From Alphaproteobacteria bacterium (lineage in GTDB: Bacteria; Pseudomonadota; Alphaproteobacteria; UBA7985; JAUIBT01): a DNA stretch of 64,000 nt. Position numbers and translations under genes: made by a program. Shown in pieces: positions 50,863 through 60,087 of the stretch. How positions within the stretch are numbered: position 1 is the stretch's first letter; each line of letters starts with the position of its first letter. The stretch covers positions 1-64,000 of the forward strand of contig JAUIBT010000008.1 in NCBI GenBank assembly GCA_030428255.1, read 5' to 3'. The notes beneath the pieces were generated by a model, which was not told where the DNA came from, did not search any database, and was given only the letters and a program-made list of their open reading frames with translations.

Positions 50863-51650
50863 GCCAGACGCCCCAAACCCAAACCGATGCACCAAAAGTC
50901 ATGCTGAGCCGCGACGGTGCTGTGCTGGTGGTGACCATCAATCGCCCTCAGCGCCGCAATGCCATCGACCGCGAGACCTCAGAGGCCTTAGCCGCGGCTC
51001 TGGATCTGTTGGACGCGGACGCGGGTCTGTCGGTGGCGATCCTGACCGGCGCGGGCGAGCATTTTTGCGCTGGTATGGACCTGAAAGCCTTTGTGGCGGG
51101 TGAGCGGGTCGAGCTGCCTGGGCGGGGTCTGGCGGGCCTCACCCAGCGCCCGCCGCGCAAGCCCCTGATTGCGGCGGTTGAAGGTTACGCTCTGGCGGGT
51201 GGGTTCGAAATTGCGCTGGCCTGCGATCTGATCGTGGCCTCGCAAAGCGCGCAGTTCGGCCTGCCCGAAGCCAAGCGCGGCTTGATTGCGGGCTCTGGTG
51301 GCCTGGTGCGCTTGCCCGAGCGCATGCCGCGCCAGATCGCCATGGAGTGCGTGCTAACCGGGCGCACGATCGACGCCAAGGAGGCCGAGCGCTGGGGCTT
51401 GTTGAACCGGCTGTGTGCGCCGGGCGAGGCGCTGGCGACCGCCAAGTCTCTGGCGCAGGACATCGCGCAAAACGCGCCCCTTTCGCTGATCGCCAGTAAA
51501 GACATCGTTGCCCATGCGGGCCGCTGGTCAGAGGCCGATCTGTGGCCGCGCCAGAACGAAATTCTTGAGAGGATCATCGCCTCTGAAGATGCGCGCGAGG
51601 GCGCTGTTGCCTTCGCGGAGAAACGAGCACCGGTCTGGAGAGGTCGGTAA
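50859..51650 (+). CDS. enoyl-CoA hydratase/isomerase
   Basis: Crotonase-fold enzyme of 263 residues, ATGA-coupled to the previous gene. GEHFCAGMDLKAF and ALAGGFEIALACDLIVASQSAQFGLPEAKRGLIAGSGGLVRLPERMPR give the oxyanion hole and the glutamate position of the active site (the second Glu is in the PEAKRGLIAGSGG region). It hydrates trans-2-enoyl-CoA to 3-hydroxyacyl-CoA, feeding the dehydrogenase encoded earlier in the operon; the isomerase alternative cannot be excluded. A 61-base gap precedes the TRAP genes. Confidence 0.93.
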   Translation: MSQTPQTQTDAPKVMLSRDGAVLVVTINRPQRRNAIDRETSEALAAALDLLDADAGLSVAILTGAGEHFCAGMDLKAFVAGERVELPGRGLAGLTQRPPRKPLIAAVEGYALAGGFEIALACDLIVASQSAQFGLPEAKRGLIAGSGGLVRLPERMPRQIAMECVLTGRTIDAKEAERWGLLNRLCAPGEALATAKSLAQDIAQNAPLSLIASKDIVAHAGRWSEADLWPRQNEILERIIASEDAREGAVAFAEKRAPVWRGR

Positions 51651-51711
51651 AGGCCGCCAGGCTGCTCAGGACATACCCGTGTCATCCCGACACGTGGAGG
51701 AGGAAAGAACC

Positions 51712-52839
51712 ATGAAAGTGAAACACATTCTTCGCACCACTTGTGCGGCAGCAGCGCTTGCGCTGGTCGCCGCTAGCGCTCACGCCCGTGACGTCAAAAT
51801 CGTCGTTGGTGTTCCCCCTGGAAGCGGCGCGCACTACGGCGTTGACGCCTTTTCAGCGGACCTGGCCGCGCGCACCGATGGCGAACTGAAGGTTCGCGTC
51901 TACCCCGCCTCCTTGCTGAACCTGGTTCAGACCTTTGGCGGTATCAAAGATGGCGTCGTTAACGGCGGTTATCTGGTGCTGAACTACTTCCCTTCAGAGC
52001 TGCCCGAGGCCATGTTGCCGATCGAGCTGGCCATGCTGGGCAAAAACCCCTTCGCCATGGCTGGCGCGATGAGCGAATACATCCTGACCTGTGAGCCCTG
52101 CGTCGCTGAGCGCCTGGCCAACAATCAAGTGCCACTGGGCAATGCGTCAACCGGTTCCTATGCGATCATCGGCACCAAGCCCATGACCAACAAGGCCGAA
52201 CTGGCTGGCAAGAAAATCCGCGCTGCGGGTGGATCTTGGACCCGCTGGGCCGCCGCTATGGGTGCGGTTGGCGTCAGCCTGCCGGGTAACGAAATCTTCG
52301 AAGCCATGTCGCAAGGCACAATCGACGGTGCCTTCAACGCACCGTCAGAGCTGAGCTCCATCCGCTTGATCGACGTTGCCAGCGATGTCACCGTCAACAT
52401 GCCGGGCGGCACCGTACACGGCTTGGACGTGATGAGCGTCAACCGTGACTTCTGGAAGTCGCTCAGCACTGAGCAGCGCCGCGCCTATATGGATGCCGCC
52501 GCGTTGGGCAACGCTGCAACGACCTGGAAGTTCGCCAATGACGTGGCTGAGAACCTGAAGCTGGCCAAGGAAAAGGGCATCAATGTCCACCAAGCTTCGG
52601 CCGACATGGCGTCTTTGTCGGACGAGGCGATTGCTGCCGATTTGGCAAATATTGCTAAGATCGCCACAGAAACCCACGGCATCCAGGACGCCGAGGCCAA
52701 GATCCAGCGCTTCCGCGATTTGGTCGCCAAGTGGGAAGGCTTGCTGCCCATGGACCGTGACTGGAGCGCCGAAGCGGTGGCCGACGTCTATCGCGCTGAG
52801 ATCTTCTCTAAGATCGACGCGGCGTCTTACGGCCTCTAA
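51712..52839 (+). CDS. TRAP transporter solute-binding protein (DctP family)
   Basis: Periplasmic binding protein of a TRAP importer, 375 residues. The ATG at 51712 has a strong GGAGGAGGAAAG upstream. The signal peptide is HILRTTCAAAALALVAASAHA. The mature part has the DctP pattern PPGSGAHYGVDAFSADLAARTDGELKVRVYPASLL, and the AGKKIRAAGGSWTRWAAAMGAVGVSLPGNEIFEAMSQGTIDGAF block that contains the conserved carboxylate-binding arginine. TRAP ligands are usually organic acids, so this probably feeds the pathway with its carboxylate substrate (inference). Confidence 0.93.
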   Translation: MKVKHILRTTCAAAALALVAASAHARDVKIVVGVPPGSGAHYGVDAFSADLAARTDGELKVRVYPASLLNLVQTFGGIKDGVVNGGYLVLNYFPSELPEAMLPIELAMLGKNPFAMAGAMSEYILTCEPCVAERLANNQVPLGNASTGSYAIIGTKPMTNKAELAGKKIRAAGGSWTRWAAAMGAVGVSLPGNEIFEAMSQGTIDGAFNAPSELSSIRLIDVASDVTVNMPGGTVHGLDVMSVNRDFWKSLSTEQRRAYMDAAALGNAATTWKFANDVAENLKLAKEKGINVHQASADMASLSDEAIAADLANIAKIATETHGIQDAEAKIQRFRDLVAKWEGLLPMDRDWSAEAVADVYRAEIFSKIDAASYGL

Positions 52840-52866
52840 GCGAGGCTGGCTCAAAAAGGAGGGCCT

Positions 52867-53442
52867 GTGACCATGATACGAAACCGGGCAGCGCGCCTTG
52901 TCTGTCTCTTGGACCGGGCCCTGAACATCATCGCCGCCCTTGGGTTGGTGGCGATGATGCTTCACATCAGTTTGGATATTCTCTCCAGCCTGATCTTCAA
53001 TGCGCCAATCGCCATCACGTCGGCGATTGTCACCAATTACTACATGATCGCGGTGGCCTTTCTGCCGATTTTGGCAGCAGAGTACCGCGGCAGCCATATC
53101 AGCGTTCGCTTGGCCACAGACCGCCTGCCAGCGCGCCTGCGGCGGCTGGTTGAGCTGCTGGTGATGGTCATGACCGCAGGGGTCTATGGGCTCTTGACCC
53201 TGCAATCCTGGCAGCAGGCCATGGAAAAGTTAGAGATTTCGGCTTTTGTGATCGAGCAAACCAGCAAGATTTATGTCTGGCCGTCCTATTTCATGCTGCC
53301 GCTGGCCTTTGGCGCCATGACCCTGTTGCTGGCGCTCAAGGTGCTGGCGCGGGTGCTCACTGGCAGCGACGCCGCGCTGGGTGAGCCAAGCCTCAACGCC
53401 GAGGCGCATCTGGCCGCGACCTTGGAGGTGGATCATGACTGA
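52867..53442 (+). CDS. TRAP transporter small permease (DctQ family)
   Basis: Four-helix inner-membrane subunit of 191 residues. AAGGAGG stands 4 bases before GTG 52867 and 10 before ATG 52873, so either may start the protein. The helices LNIIAALGLVAMMLHISLDIL, ITSAIVTNYYMIAVAFLPILAAEYRGSHISV, LVELLVMVMTAGVYGLLTL and VWPSYFMLPLAFGAMTLLLALKVL are in the DctQ order with the conserved EYRGSHISV loop. It overlaps dctM by 8 bases. Confidence 0.9.
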   Translation: MTMIRNRAARLVCLLDRALNIIAALGLVAMMLHISLDILSSLIFNAPIAITSAIVTNYYMIAVAFLPILAAEYRGSHISVRLATDRLPARLRRLVELLVMVMTAGVYGLLTLQSWQQAMEKLEISAFVIEQTSKIYVWPSYFMLPLAFGAMTLLLALKVLARVLTGSDAALGEPSLNAEAHLAATLEVDHD

Positions 53443-54739
53443 CGCAGGCATCGGTTTGCTGGGCATCTTGGCGCTGTTGGTGCTGATTGCCGCCAACATG
53501 CACATCGGGATCGCCTTGATCCTGGTCTCCTATGTGGGTTTGGTCGCCTTGGTTGGCAGCCAGGCCGCTTGGGGCATGCTTGAGGTGGTGCCCTACACCT
53601 TCATTTCGAACTGGACCCTGTCGTCGGTGCCCATGTTCGTCTTTATGGGCTACATTTGCTTTAAGGCCGACTTGACCCGCGGCTTGTTCGACGCCGCCCG
53701 CCTGTGGCTGGCGCGCTTGCCCGGCGGATTGGCAATCGCCTCGATCTTTGGCTGTTCGGGCTTTGCAGCAGTTACCGGCTCCAGCGTTGCTTGTGCGGCG
53801 GCCATGGGCAAGGTCGCGGTGCCAGAGATGTTGCGCCACGGCTATAACGCGCAACTGGCCACGGGCACGGTCGCAGCCGCCGGTACGATAGGGGCTCTGA
53901 TCCCGCCCAGCATTTTGTTGATTGTGTTTGGCGTGGTCGCTCAGGTCTCGATCAACGACCTGTTTTTGGGCGGGATTGGCGCAGGCATCGCAACGGCGGT
54001 GATCTATGTCGCGGTGGTCCTGTTGCGCGTGACACTGAAGCCCTCCTTGGCACCCAGCGTCACAGAGCGCGTGTCTTGGCGCGAAAAATTCATGGCGCTC
54101 AAAGGCGCGCTGCCGGTTATGTTGCTGATTGTCGGCGTGCTGGGCGGACTGTTCGGCGGCCTGTTTACAGCCACTCAAGCCGGAGCCGTGGGCGCGCTGT
54201 TGTCGATGGGCGTTGCGGCCTGCCAGCGCCGACTGACCTGGACGGCATTCAGCTCTGCGGTGGTGGATACCCTGGCGACCTGCGGCAGCCTGTTCATCGT
54301 TACCATTGGTGCCAGCATGCTGACGCGCTTTTTGACTATGTCCGGCGTCGGTTTCATGATCTCGGACGCTGTCGGCTGGCTTGGGGCCTCGCCGGTGCTG
54401 CTGTTGCTTGCAATTGCGCTGGTCTATCTGGTGCTGGGCATGTTCTTAGAGCCCATTGGGGCCATGCTGATTACCCTGCCTATCTTCCTGCCGCTGGTTG
54501 GCGCGGCTGATATCAGCATGATCTGGTTCGGGGTCTTCGTCGCCAAGCTGCTGGAGGTGGGCATGATCACACCGCCCATAGGCATGAACGTCTTCGTTCT
54601 CAGCACCACGGTGGGCCGTGCTGCACCCGCTGATGTGGTGTTCCGCGGCGTCATGTGGTTCTTCGTTGCTGACATTCTTTTGTTGGGGCTGCTGATCTGG
54701 CTCCCTGGCATCATCACTTTCATCCCGTCGCTGTTTTGA
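53435..54739 (+). CDS. TRAP transporter large permease (DctM family)
   Basis: Twelve-helix sodium-coupled transport subunit of 434 residues; ATG 53435 overlaps the dctQ stop. The DctM signatures are evident: PMFVFMGYICFKADLTRG, CSGFAAVTGSSVACAAAMGKVAVPEMLRHGYNAQLATGTVAAAGTIGALIPPSI, and GMFLEPIGAMLITLPIFLPLV, MITPPIGMNVFVL. With the DctP and DctQ genes it makes a complete TRAP system embedded in the catabolic operon, followed 28 bases later by thiolase. Confidence 0.95.
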   Translation: MTDAGIGLLGILALLVLIAANMHIGIALILVSYVGLVALVGSQAAWGMLEVVPYTFISNWTLSSVPMFVFMGYICFKADLTRGLFDAARLWLARLPGGLAIASIFGCSGFAAVTGSSVACAAAMGKVAVPEMLRHGYNAQLATGTVAAAGTIGALIPPSILLIVFGVVAQVSINDLFLGGIGAGIATAVIYVAVVLLRVTLKPSLAPSVTERVSWREKFMALKGALPVMLLIVGVLGGLFGGLFTATQAGAVGALLSMGVAACQRRLTWTAFSSAVVDTLATCGSLFIVTIGASMLTRFLTMSGVGFMISDAVGWLGASPVLLLLAIALVYLVLGMFLEPIGAMLITLPIFLPLVGAADISMIWFGVFVAKLLEVGMITPPIGMNVFVLSTTVGRAAPADVVFRGVMWFFVADILLLGLLIWLPGIITFIPSLF

Positions 54740-54767
54740 TGGGTCTTGCTGAAAAGGAGCTCTTTAG

Positions 54768-55952
54768 ATGAAAGACGCCGTTATCGTTTCCACCGCGCGC
54801 ACGGGCATTGGCCGCGCGTTCAAGGGGGCCTTCAACGCCACCAAGTCGCCGACCATGATGGGCCACGCCATCAGCCATGCGGTTCAGCGCGCGGGCATCG
54901 ACCCGGCCGAGATCGATGACGCTGTGATCGGCAGCGTCTTGACCTCTGGCACCGCGGGCATGAACCTGGCGCGCAACGCAGTGTTCGCAGCCGGCCTGCC
55001 GCTGTCGGTCTCTGCGCAGACGCTGGACCGTCAGTGTGCTTCGGGCCTGATGGCGGTGGCGACGGCTGCCAAGCAGATTATCGTTGACGGCATGCAGGTC
55101 GTGCTGGCGGGCGGGCAGGACAACATCAGTGCCGAGCAAGCCTCCTATTTCCAGGGCGTGATGGCTGCGGTTGATCCCAACGTGACCGCCAAAGTTGCCC
55201 ATGCCTACATGCCCATGCTGAAGACCGCCGAGTTCGTGGCTGACAAGTACAAGGTCAGCCGCGAGGCCCAGGACGAATACGCGCTCAGCTCTCAACAGCG
55301 CACAGCGGCGGCGCAAGAAGCGGGCCGTTTTGATGCGGAGATCGTGCCCTTCGCGACCCAGATGGCGGTGAAGGACAAGGCGACTGGCGAGGTCACTATG
55401 CAGGATATCACGCTGGCCAAAGACGAGGGCAACCGCCCGACCACTACGCTTGAGTCACTGAACGGCCTGAACCCAGTGATCGAGGGCGGCTGCGTGACGG
55501 CGGGCAATGCCAGCCAACTGTCGGACGGTGCCAGTGCGCTGGTGCTGATGGAAGGCGGCGAGGCCTCGCGCCGGGGCCTGGAGCCGCTGGGCATCTATCG
55601 CGGCATGGCGGTGGCTGGCTGCGCGCCTGAGGAAATGGGCATCGGCCCGATTTATGCCGTGCCCAAGCTGCTCAAGCAGCACGGCTTGAAGGTGTCGGAC
55701 ATCGGCCTGTGGGAGCTGAACGAAGCCTTCGCCTGCCAAGCGCTGTATTGCCGGGACCACCTGGGTATTGATCCCGAGATCTACAACGTCAACGGCGGCG
55801 CGATCTCGGTCGGTCACCCCTATGGCATGACCGGCGCGCGTCTGACCGGCCACGCGCTGATCGAGGGCAAGCGTCGCGGCGCGAAGTACGTGGTGGTGAC
55901 CATGTGCGTTGGCGGAGGCATGGGCGCTGCGGGCCTGTTCGAAGTCGCCTAG
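54768..55952 (+). CDS. acetyl-CoA acyltransferase (thiolase)
   Basis: Cleaves 3-ketoacyl-CoA with CoA to acetyl-CoA and a shortened acyl-CoA; 394 residues, starting at ATG 54768 with AAGGAG 8 bases upstream. The nucleophile Cys lies in [12 protein letters not shown] (about 89); the second active-site residues are in [10 protein letters not shown] and [17 protein letters not shown] and the final [15 protein letters not shown]. It completes a full beta-oxidation set with the dehydrogenases and hydratase upstream. It is the last gene of the plus-strand cluster. Confidence 0.95.
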   Translation: MKDAVIVSTARTGIGRAFKGAFNATKSPTMMGHAISHAVQRAGIDPAEIDDAVIGSVLTSGTAGMNLARNAVFAAGLPLSVSAQTLDRQCASGLMAVATAAKQIIVDGMQVVLAGGQDNISAEQASYFQGVMAAVDPNVTAKVAHAYMPMLKTAEFVADKYKVSREAQDEYALSSQQRTAAAQEAGRFDAEIVPFATQMAVKDKATGEVTMQDITLAKDEGNRPTTTLESLNGLNPVIEGGCVTAGNASQLSDGASALVLMEGGEASRRGLEPLGIYRGMAVAGCAPEEMGIGPIYAVPKLLKQHGLKVSDIGLWELNEAFACQALYCRDHLGIDPEIYNVNGGAISVGHPYGMTGARLTGHALIEGKRRGAKYVVVTMCVGGGMGAAGLFEVA

Positions 55953-56012
55953 CGCAAACCGCGAGAAAGCTGCACCACTTTCGAGCATGGATTTGCGCTT
56001 AAAAAACAAAGA

Positions 56013-56059
56013 GCTAGAGCGACCGGTGCTGGCGCCATGCCAGGCCCCGACGCTCTAGC
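56013..56059. other. 9-bp inverted repeat after the thiolase gene
   Basis: GCTAGAGCG (56013-56021) and CGCTCTAGC (56051-56059) are perfect arms around a 29-base loop, 60 bases after the thiolase stop. There is no U-tract. It may end or stabilise the long mRNA. Confidence 0.5.
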
Positions 56060-56101
56060 GTCCTAGGCTGGCACACAGCAGCGCAAGAACTCAACAAAAT
56101 C

Positions 56102-56137
56102 AACCGCTTGCGGCTCAGGCTGCGGGCGGTTTTTTTG
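56102..56137 (+). terminator. intrinsic terminator of the catabolic operon
   Basis: AACCGC and GCGGTT with an internal GCGG/TGCG-rich segment form a hairpin followed by seven T. The rest of the gap to the next gene (56138-56329) is GC-rich with no recognisable gene. Confidence 0.75.
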
Positions 56138-56524
56138 TGGTTGGTTTGCGGCCTCCCCGGAGCGGGCCCCTTGGTGCCAACAGCGCCGCCGCTTGGCCTG
56201 ACCTGATCTGGCCTGGCCTGGCAGTTATTCTGGGCTGATCTATCTTGGCGGTCTTGAGGGCGAGGAGGGGGGAGGGGGCGGCGAATCGGGGCGCCACCAT
56301 TAAGCTCGCAGCTTTTCCAGAAGTCGTTAATGATCGAGATCAGCATGAAAAGTGGCAAGAAAATGGGCAAAGTCTGGCCTGAAAAGCGACTAAGCAAGCG
56401 TTTTATTAGAAATTTTCACGCCCATTGGTGTAGCTTGGCCGCCAAACGAGTAGATCGTGGGGATGAGCTGCTCGAGCAAGTTGGGGTGATGCGCGGGGCG
56501 TGTCGTGATGCTGTGGATTTTCAA

Positions 56525-59086
56525 ATGGATCGATTTCAAAGATCACAAGCAGCGCACGCGAAAGCAAAGCGCGACTGTGCCCTATGGCGTTGGCTGCGGT
56601 GGGGCCTGGTAGGCCTGTTGCTGGCGCTGCCGGGCGTTGCAGCTGCTGCCTGTTCTGGTGCTGCAGGGGACATCGGTAAGGCGGGCGAAACCTACACCCT
56701 TGGCGATGGCACAGTCGTGCCCTGTGACGGATTGTTGATTGTCACCGAAGGCATGATGCGCAAAGTCGTAGTAGCTGGCGGAGGTAGCAGAACTTTTCGT
56801 TTTGACAGTGGTGACACATACGATGGTGTCCTGGTAGGTGGCAGCGGCAGCTATGACTTTAGCCAGATCTACACCGGCCGTGTCACCGACTTGAGCTATA
56901 TGCTGCAAGGTGCCAATGGATTTGACGTGGATATTGGTAACTGGGACACCAGCAACGTTACAACGCTGGAGAGAACGTTCGATCACGCCCTTGTGTTTAA
57001 CAAAGATATTGGACGATGGGACACTTCGAAAGTCACCACAATGGAAGGCATGTTCAGCTATGCCGAAGTCTTTAACCAAGACATCGGCGGCTGGGATACC
57101 AGCAACGTCACGTCTCTACGATATATGTTCTATAGAGCCTACGAGTTCAACGCGGATATTGGCGGCTGGGACACCAGGAAGGTAACGGAGATGGACGGAA
57201 CCTTCGTAATCGCTCTGAAATTTAACCAAGATATCAGTGGTTGGGACACCAGCGCGGTAATCGACATGGACTCGATGTTCGACACTGCCCAAGCCTTCGA
57301 CCAAGACATCAGCACCTGGAACACCGCCAACGTTCAGAATATGAGGCGCATGTTTGCTGATGCCTCTAGATTCTCCCAAGACCTAAGCGGTTGGAACGTC
57401 TGCAGCGTCACCTCGTCATCAGAATTTGGTGTGCGAGCTGTTTCTCTGCCCGTCACCTCGTACCCGAAATTCGGTGCCGCACCCGACTGTGAAGGCGGGC
57501 AAAGGGTGATCGAGGTCACGGGCCCGACAGGCGCGCCTATCCCCAGCGGCGGTACTTTGGCACTGAGCCAGGTGCCAGCTTCCGGCCAGGCCAATACCCT
57601 GGTGCTGACGGTGAAGAACAGCGGCGTCGACCCGCTGGCGCTTGGCAACGTGTTTACCCGCAATCTGACCAATGTGACCCTCCAGTCGTTTGTGTTGGGC
57701 TCGACCCGCGTGCCCGGCGGCGGTTCGACCAGGTTAACCATCACCTATACCCCAAGCGCTGATGGCGCGCTGGGCTTTGACCTGGCCATCACCAACAACG
57801 ATCCCAAATCGGGCTCCTACCTCATCTCGGTCGCCTGGTCAGCCGCAAAGGAGCAGGCCCAGATCTTGTCCGCTGCCTCGCAGATCATAGGCAGTTTTTT
57901 TGCCAGCAGCATGCAGTCCAACGCCAGCAATCGCTTTGCCCAGGCCCAAGGGGGTGCTGGGCGCGTGTTCCAGAACAACCTGAGCCAGTTCCAAGATCAA
58001 GCCGGCGCTGAGCACGCGCCCGGCGATGCTGTTGCTCTGAGCACGGATCAGGCAAGCGCTACCACCGATCCCAGCGAAGCTTTGGAGCTCATCGGTCAGC
58101 GCTTGGGCCTGGTGGATTCTAACGGCTGGGTCTCCGTGACTACGGACGACCTGATGATGGCGGCCACCGAACTCAGCGGCTTCCAGTCGGCTGCGCAAGT
58201 GGCCCAGCTCGATCCTAGCTTGGCAGCCTCGCTGGGTGCTTGGGATAAGGCAGGCTCGCCTTTTGATGGCCTTCTGCCGGGCGACGGCCTGGACCTCTAC
58301 GCCGCTTATTCGGGCGGGGCCTACTTCAAGAAGGGCAAGGAGGCCTACGTCGGCTCCTCGCGTGACATCATGGTCGGCCTGGATGGCTTTGTGACCTCAG
58401 AATTGTTCATGGGCCTGGCCTTGGGCCGCGAGACCTCAGAGATCAAGTTTGAGGGTACGCTTGCGGGCAAGCTGGCCCAGCAGGGTTGGCGCGCCGATGC
58501 CTATTCCGCTTGGCAGGCCTTTGACGCCTTCAACCTGGAGGGCCTGGTCTCCTACGCAGGCTTTGCCAATAGGGTGTCTGCTTTTGGAGAGACTGGCACC
58601 CCTGACAGCCAGCGCTGGATCGCCTCGGGCAAGGCCAGCCTGGAGCTGGATTGGGACCGCTATAGCGTCAGCCCCTATGGTTCGATCAACTACAGCCACG
58701 AGACCTTTGATGCCTACACCACCAACCTGGGCACCGCTGTTGGGAAAGTCGGGGTCGAGCAGGGCCAGTGGAGCACGGGCCTGCGCGTCCAGGGCCATCA
58801 GCCGATAATCTATGGCCTGACAGGCTATGCTGCGGCGTCGGCCAATGGCACCTGGCTGAACCGCGATACGGTGGTCGGGGCTCTGCCGCTGGATGTGTTG
58901 GACGAGAACCAGCTTACCGCTGCTTGGCAAGCTGGGCTGACCGGCAGCCTGGCGGGCTTTGCCGAGGGCACCTGGCTGGGCGCGGTGTTGGAAAGCGCAG
59001 ACGCCAGCTTGACCTACGGCCAGAGCGGGATCTTTGGTGCCAACCGCGCATCTAGCTGGTCCATCGGCCTGGCTTGGCAGTACTAA
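56525..59086 (+). CDS. autotransporter with BspA/DUF285-type 25-residue repeats
   Basis: The open frame begins at 56330 (918 codons), but a normal signal peptide (WLRWGLVGLLLALPGVAAAA) begins 20-30 residues after the ATG at 56525, so I take that start; 56489 or 56330 are possible. The N-terminal passenger has a Gly/Val-rich domain and then seven units of a 25-residue repeat (56930-57412) of type DIGGWDTSNVTxMxxMFxxAxxFNQ, the BspA/DUF285 surface-repeat signature. An Ig-like choice-of-anchor block follows (about 400-505 of the long frame), then a Gln/Ala-rich linker. The last 250-280 residues are a beta-barrel autotransporter domain ending in the aromatic SIGLAWQY. Expected to be surface-exposed by type V secretion, perhaps an adhesin. 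Confidence 0.88.
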   Translation: MDRFQRSQAAHAKAKRDCALWRWLRWGLVGLLLALPGVAAAACSGAAGDIGKAGETYTLGDGTVVPCDGLLIVTEGMMRKVVVAGGGSRTFRFDSGDTYDGVLVGGSGSYDFSQIYTGRVTDLSYMLQGANGFDVDIGNWDTSNVTTLERTFDHALVFNKDIGRWDTSKVTTMEGMFSYAEVFNQDIGGWDTSNVTSLRYMFYRAYEFNADIGGWDTRKVTEMDGTFVIALKFNQDISGWDTSAVIDMDSMFDTAQAFDQDISTWNTANVQNMRRMFADASRFSQDLSGWNVCSVTSSSEFGVRAVSLPVTSYPKFGAAPDCEGGQRVIEVTGPTGAPIPSGGTLALSQVPASGQANTLVLTVKNSGVDPLALGNVFTRNLTNVTLQSFVLGSTRVPGGGSTRLTITYTPSADGALGFDLAITNNDPKSGSYLISVAWSAAKEQAQILSAASQIIGSFFASSMQSNASNRFAQAQGGAGRVFQNNLSQFQDQAGAEHAPGDAVALSTDQASATTDPSEALELIGQRLGLVDSNGWVSVTTDDLMMAATELSGFQSAAQVAQLDPSLAASLGAWDKAGSPFDGLLPGDGLDLYAAYSGGAYFKKGKEAYVGSSRDIMVGLDGFVTSELFMGLALGRETSEIKFEGTLAGKLAQQGWRADAYSAWQAFDAFNLEGLVSYAGFANRVSAFGETGTPDSQRWIASGKASLELDWDRYSVSPYGSINYSHETFDAYTTNLGTAVGKVGVEQGQWSTGLRVQGHQPIIYGLTGYAAASANGTWLNRDTVVGALPLDVLDENQLTAAWQAGLTGSLAGFAEGTWLGAVLESADASLTYGQSGIFGANRASSWSIGLAWQY
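56930..57412 (+). repeat. 75-bp/25-residue exact-period tandem repeat (six full copies, a seventh partial)
   Basis: Repeats begin at 56930, 57005, 57080, 57155, 57230, 57305 and 57380, each starting D(I/L)(G/S)xW(D/N). The period is exactly 25 codons with no insertions. Protein identity is high at the DIG.WDTS.VT and MF..A..FNQ positions, but nucleotide identity is lower, so the array is old and selected at the protein level. Confidence 0.9.
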
Positions 59087-59913
59087 TCCGCGAAACAGGC
59101 GAGGTCTGAAAACGCTCTCAAAGAAGGCAGCACCAGTTGTGCGCGCTGGTCTTCGGGAAAGCTGGCAAAGCCCTTTGCGTCAACAACGCCCGTCGTAACG
59201 CCGACGCAAAATGCGCCTGCCTTGCGGCCCATGCGGATCTCCAGCTTGGGATCATCGCCGACGATCATCATTTCTTCCGGTCTGACCCCGGTGATCTGTG
59301 CGACCTGCGCAAGGCCCTTGGTCTCCGGCTTGCCAAACACCGTCACCTCCACCCCGGTGGCGTTGGTCAGCGCCGCAGCGACAGCGCCAGAGATGCCCAG
59401 CAGCTTTTTGCCGCCAGCGCCCGCAAAAAAGGGTGCAACCGAGCCTGCAAAGGGCCGCGCACCATCCCACACCGCCTGCACCACGGTTTCAAGCTGCTCG
59501 GCGTCGAAATCCCTGGTCCAGCCCAGCAAGACCGCATCGACCTTGGGTGCGTCTTTGCTGGGAGCAATGACCTCAATTCCGACCTCGCGCATGGGGGCCT
59601 GGGTGCCTTCAGCGCCCATGACCATGACCCGCTGATAACCCATGTCCTTCAGCGCTCGTGCAGCCACAGCAGCAGGGGTCAGGATGTGTCCGGGCTCCAG
59701 AACCAGGCCCGCGTCGGCCAACAGCGGATAGTAGTGCGCGGGTGGAAAGAAGGTGCCGTTGGTATAGGCCACGGCAGGCAGCCCCCGCTCACGGCACAGC
59801 GCCAGAGCTTCGCGCGCACCGGGCAGCGCGGTGTAGCTGTGGGTCTCCTTGTCCATCAGCGCCAGCGTGCCGTCGATGTCAAAGACTAGCGCACGGATGG
59901 GGTGGGTGTGCAT
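59083..59913 (-). CDS. HAD-IIA family phosphatase (NagD / sugar-phosphatase-like)
   Basis: Phosphatase of about 276 residues from ATG 59913; an upstream in-frame extension to 60036 lacks family similarity. HAD motif I is VFDIDGTLALMD (nucleophile Asp), the cap has YTNGTFFPPAHYYPLL, motif III the Lys in FGKPETKG, and motif IV GDDPKLEIRMGRKAGAFCVGVTTG. This is the class IIA (NagD/PGP-like) fold. The four terminal bases overlap the convergent autotransporter gene. Substrate unknown, perhaps a sugar or nucleotide phosphate. Confidence 0.9.
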   Translation of the reverse strand: MHTHPIRALVFDIDGTLALMDKETHSYTALPGAREALALCRERGLPAVAYTNGTFFPPAHYYPLLADAGLVLEPGHILTPAAVAARALKDMGYQRVMVMGAEGTQAPMREVGIEVIAPSKDAPKVDAVLLGWTRDFDAEQLETVVQAVWDGARPFAGSVAPFFAGAGGKKLLGISGAVAAALTNATGVEVTVFGKPETKGLAQVAQITGVRPEEMMIVGDDPKLEIRMGRKAGAFCVGVTTGVVDAKGFASFPEDQRAQLVLPSLRAFSDLACFAD

Positions 59914-60087
59914 GCTGCGGGTCCTGTCGTTGGTGAAATCTGATTGCGATTGACTTGGCCCAGCGGTCGGGCGCAGATATCGGGTGACCAAGCTGGCGCG
60001 GTTCGGCATCTTTACGACTGATGGCACAGGCTGCAAGTCTTGATTGGTATAAATGGATGTGCGCGCTGCTCACGGCCCGGTCAGGGC

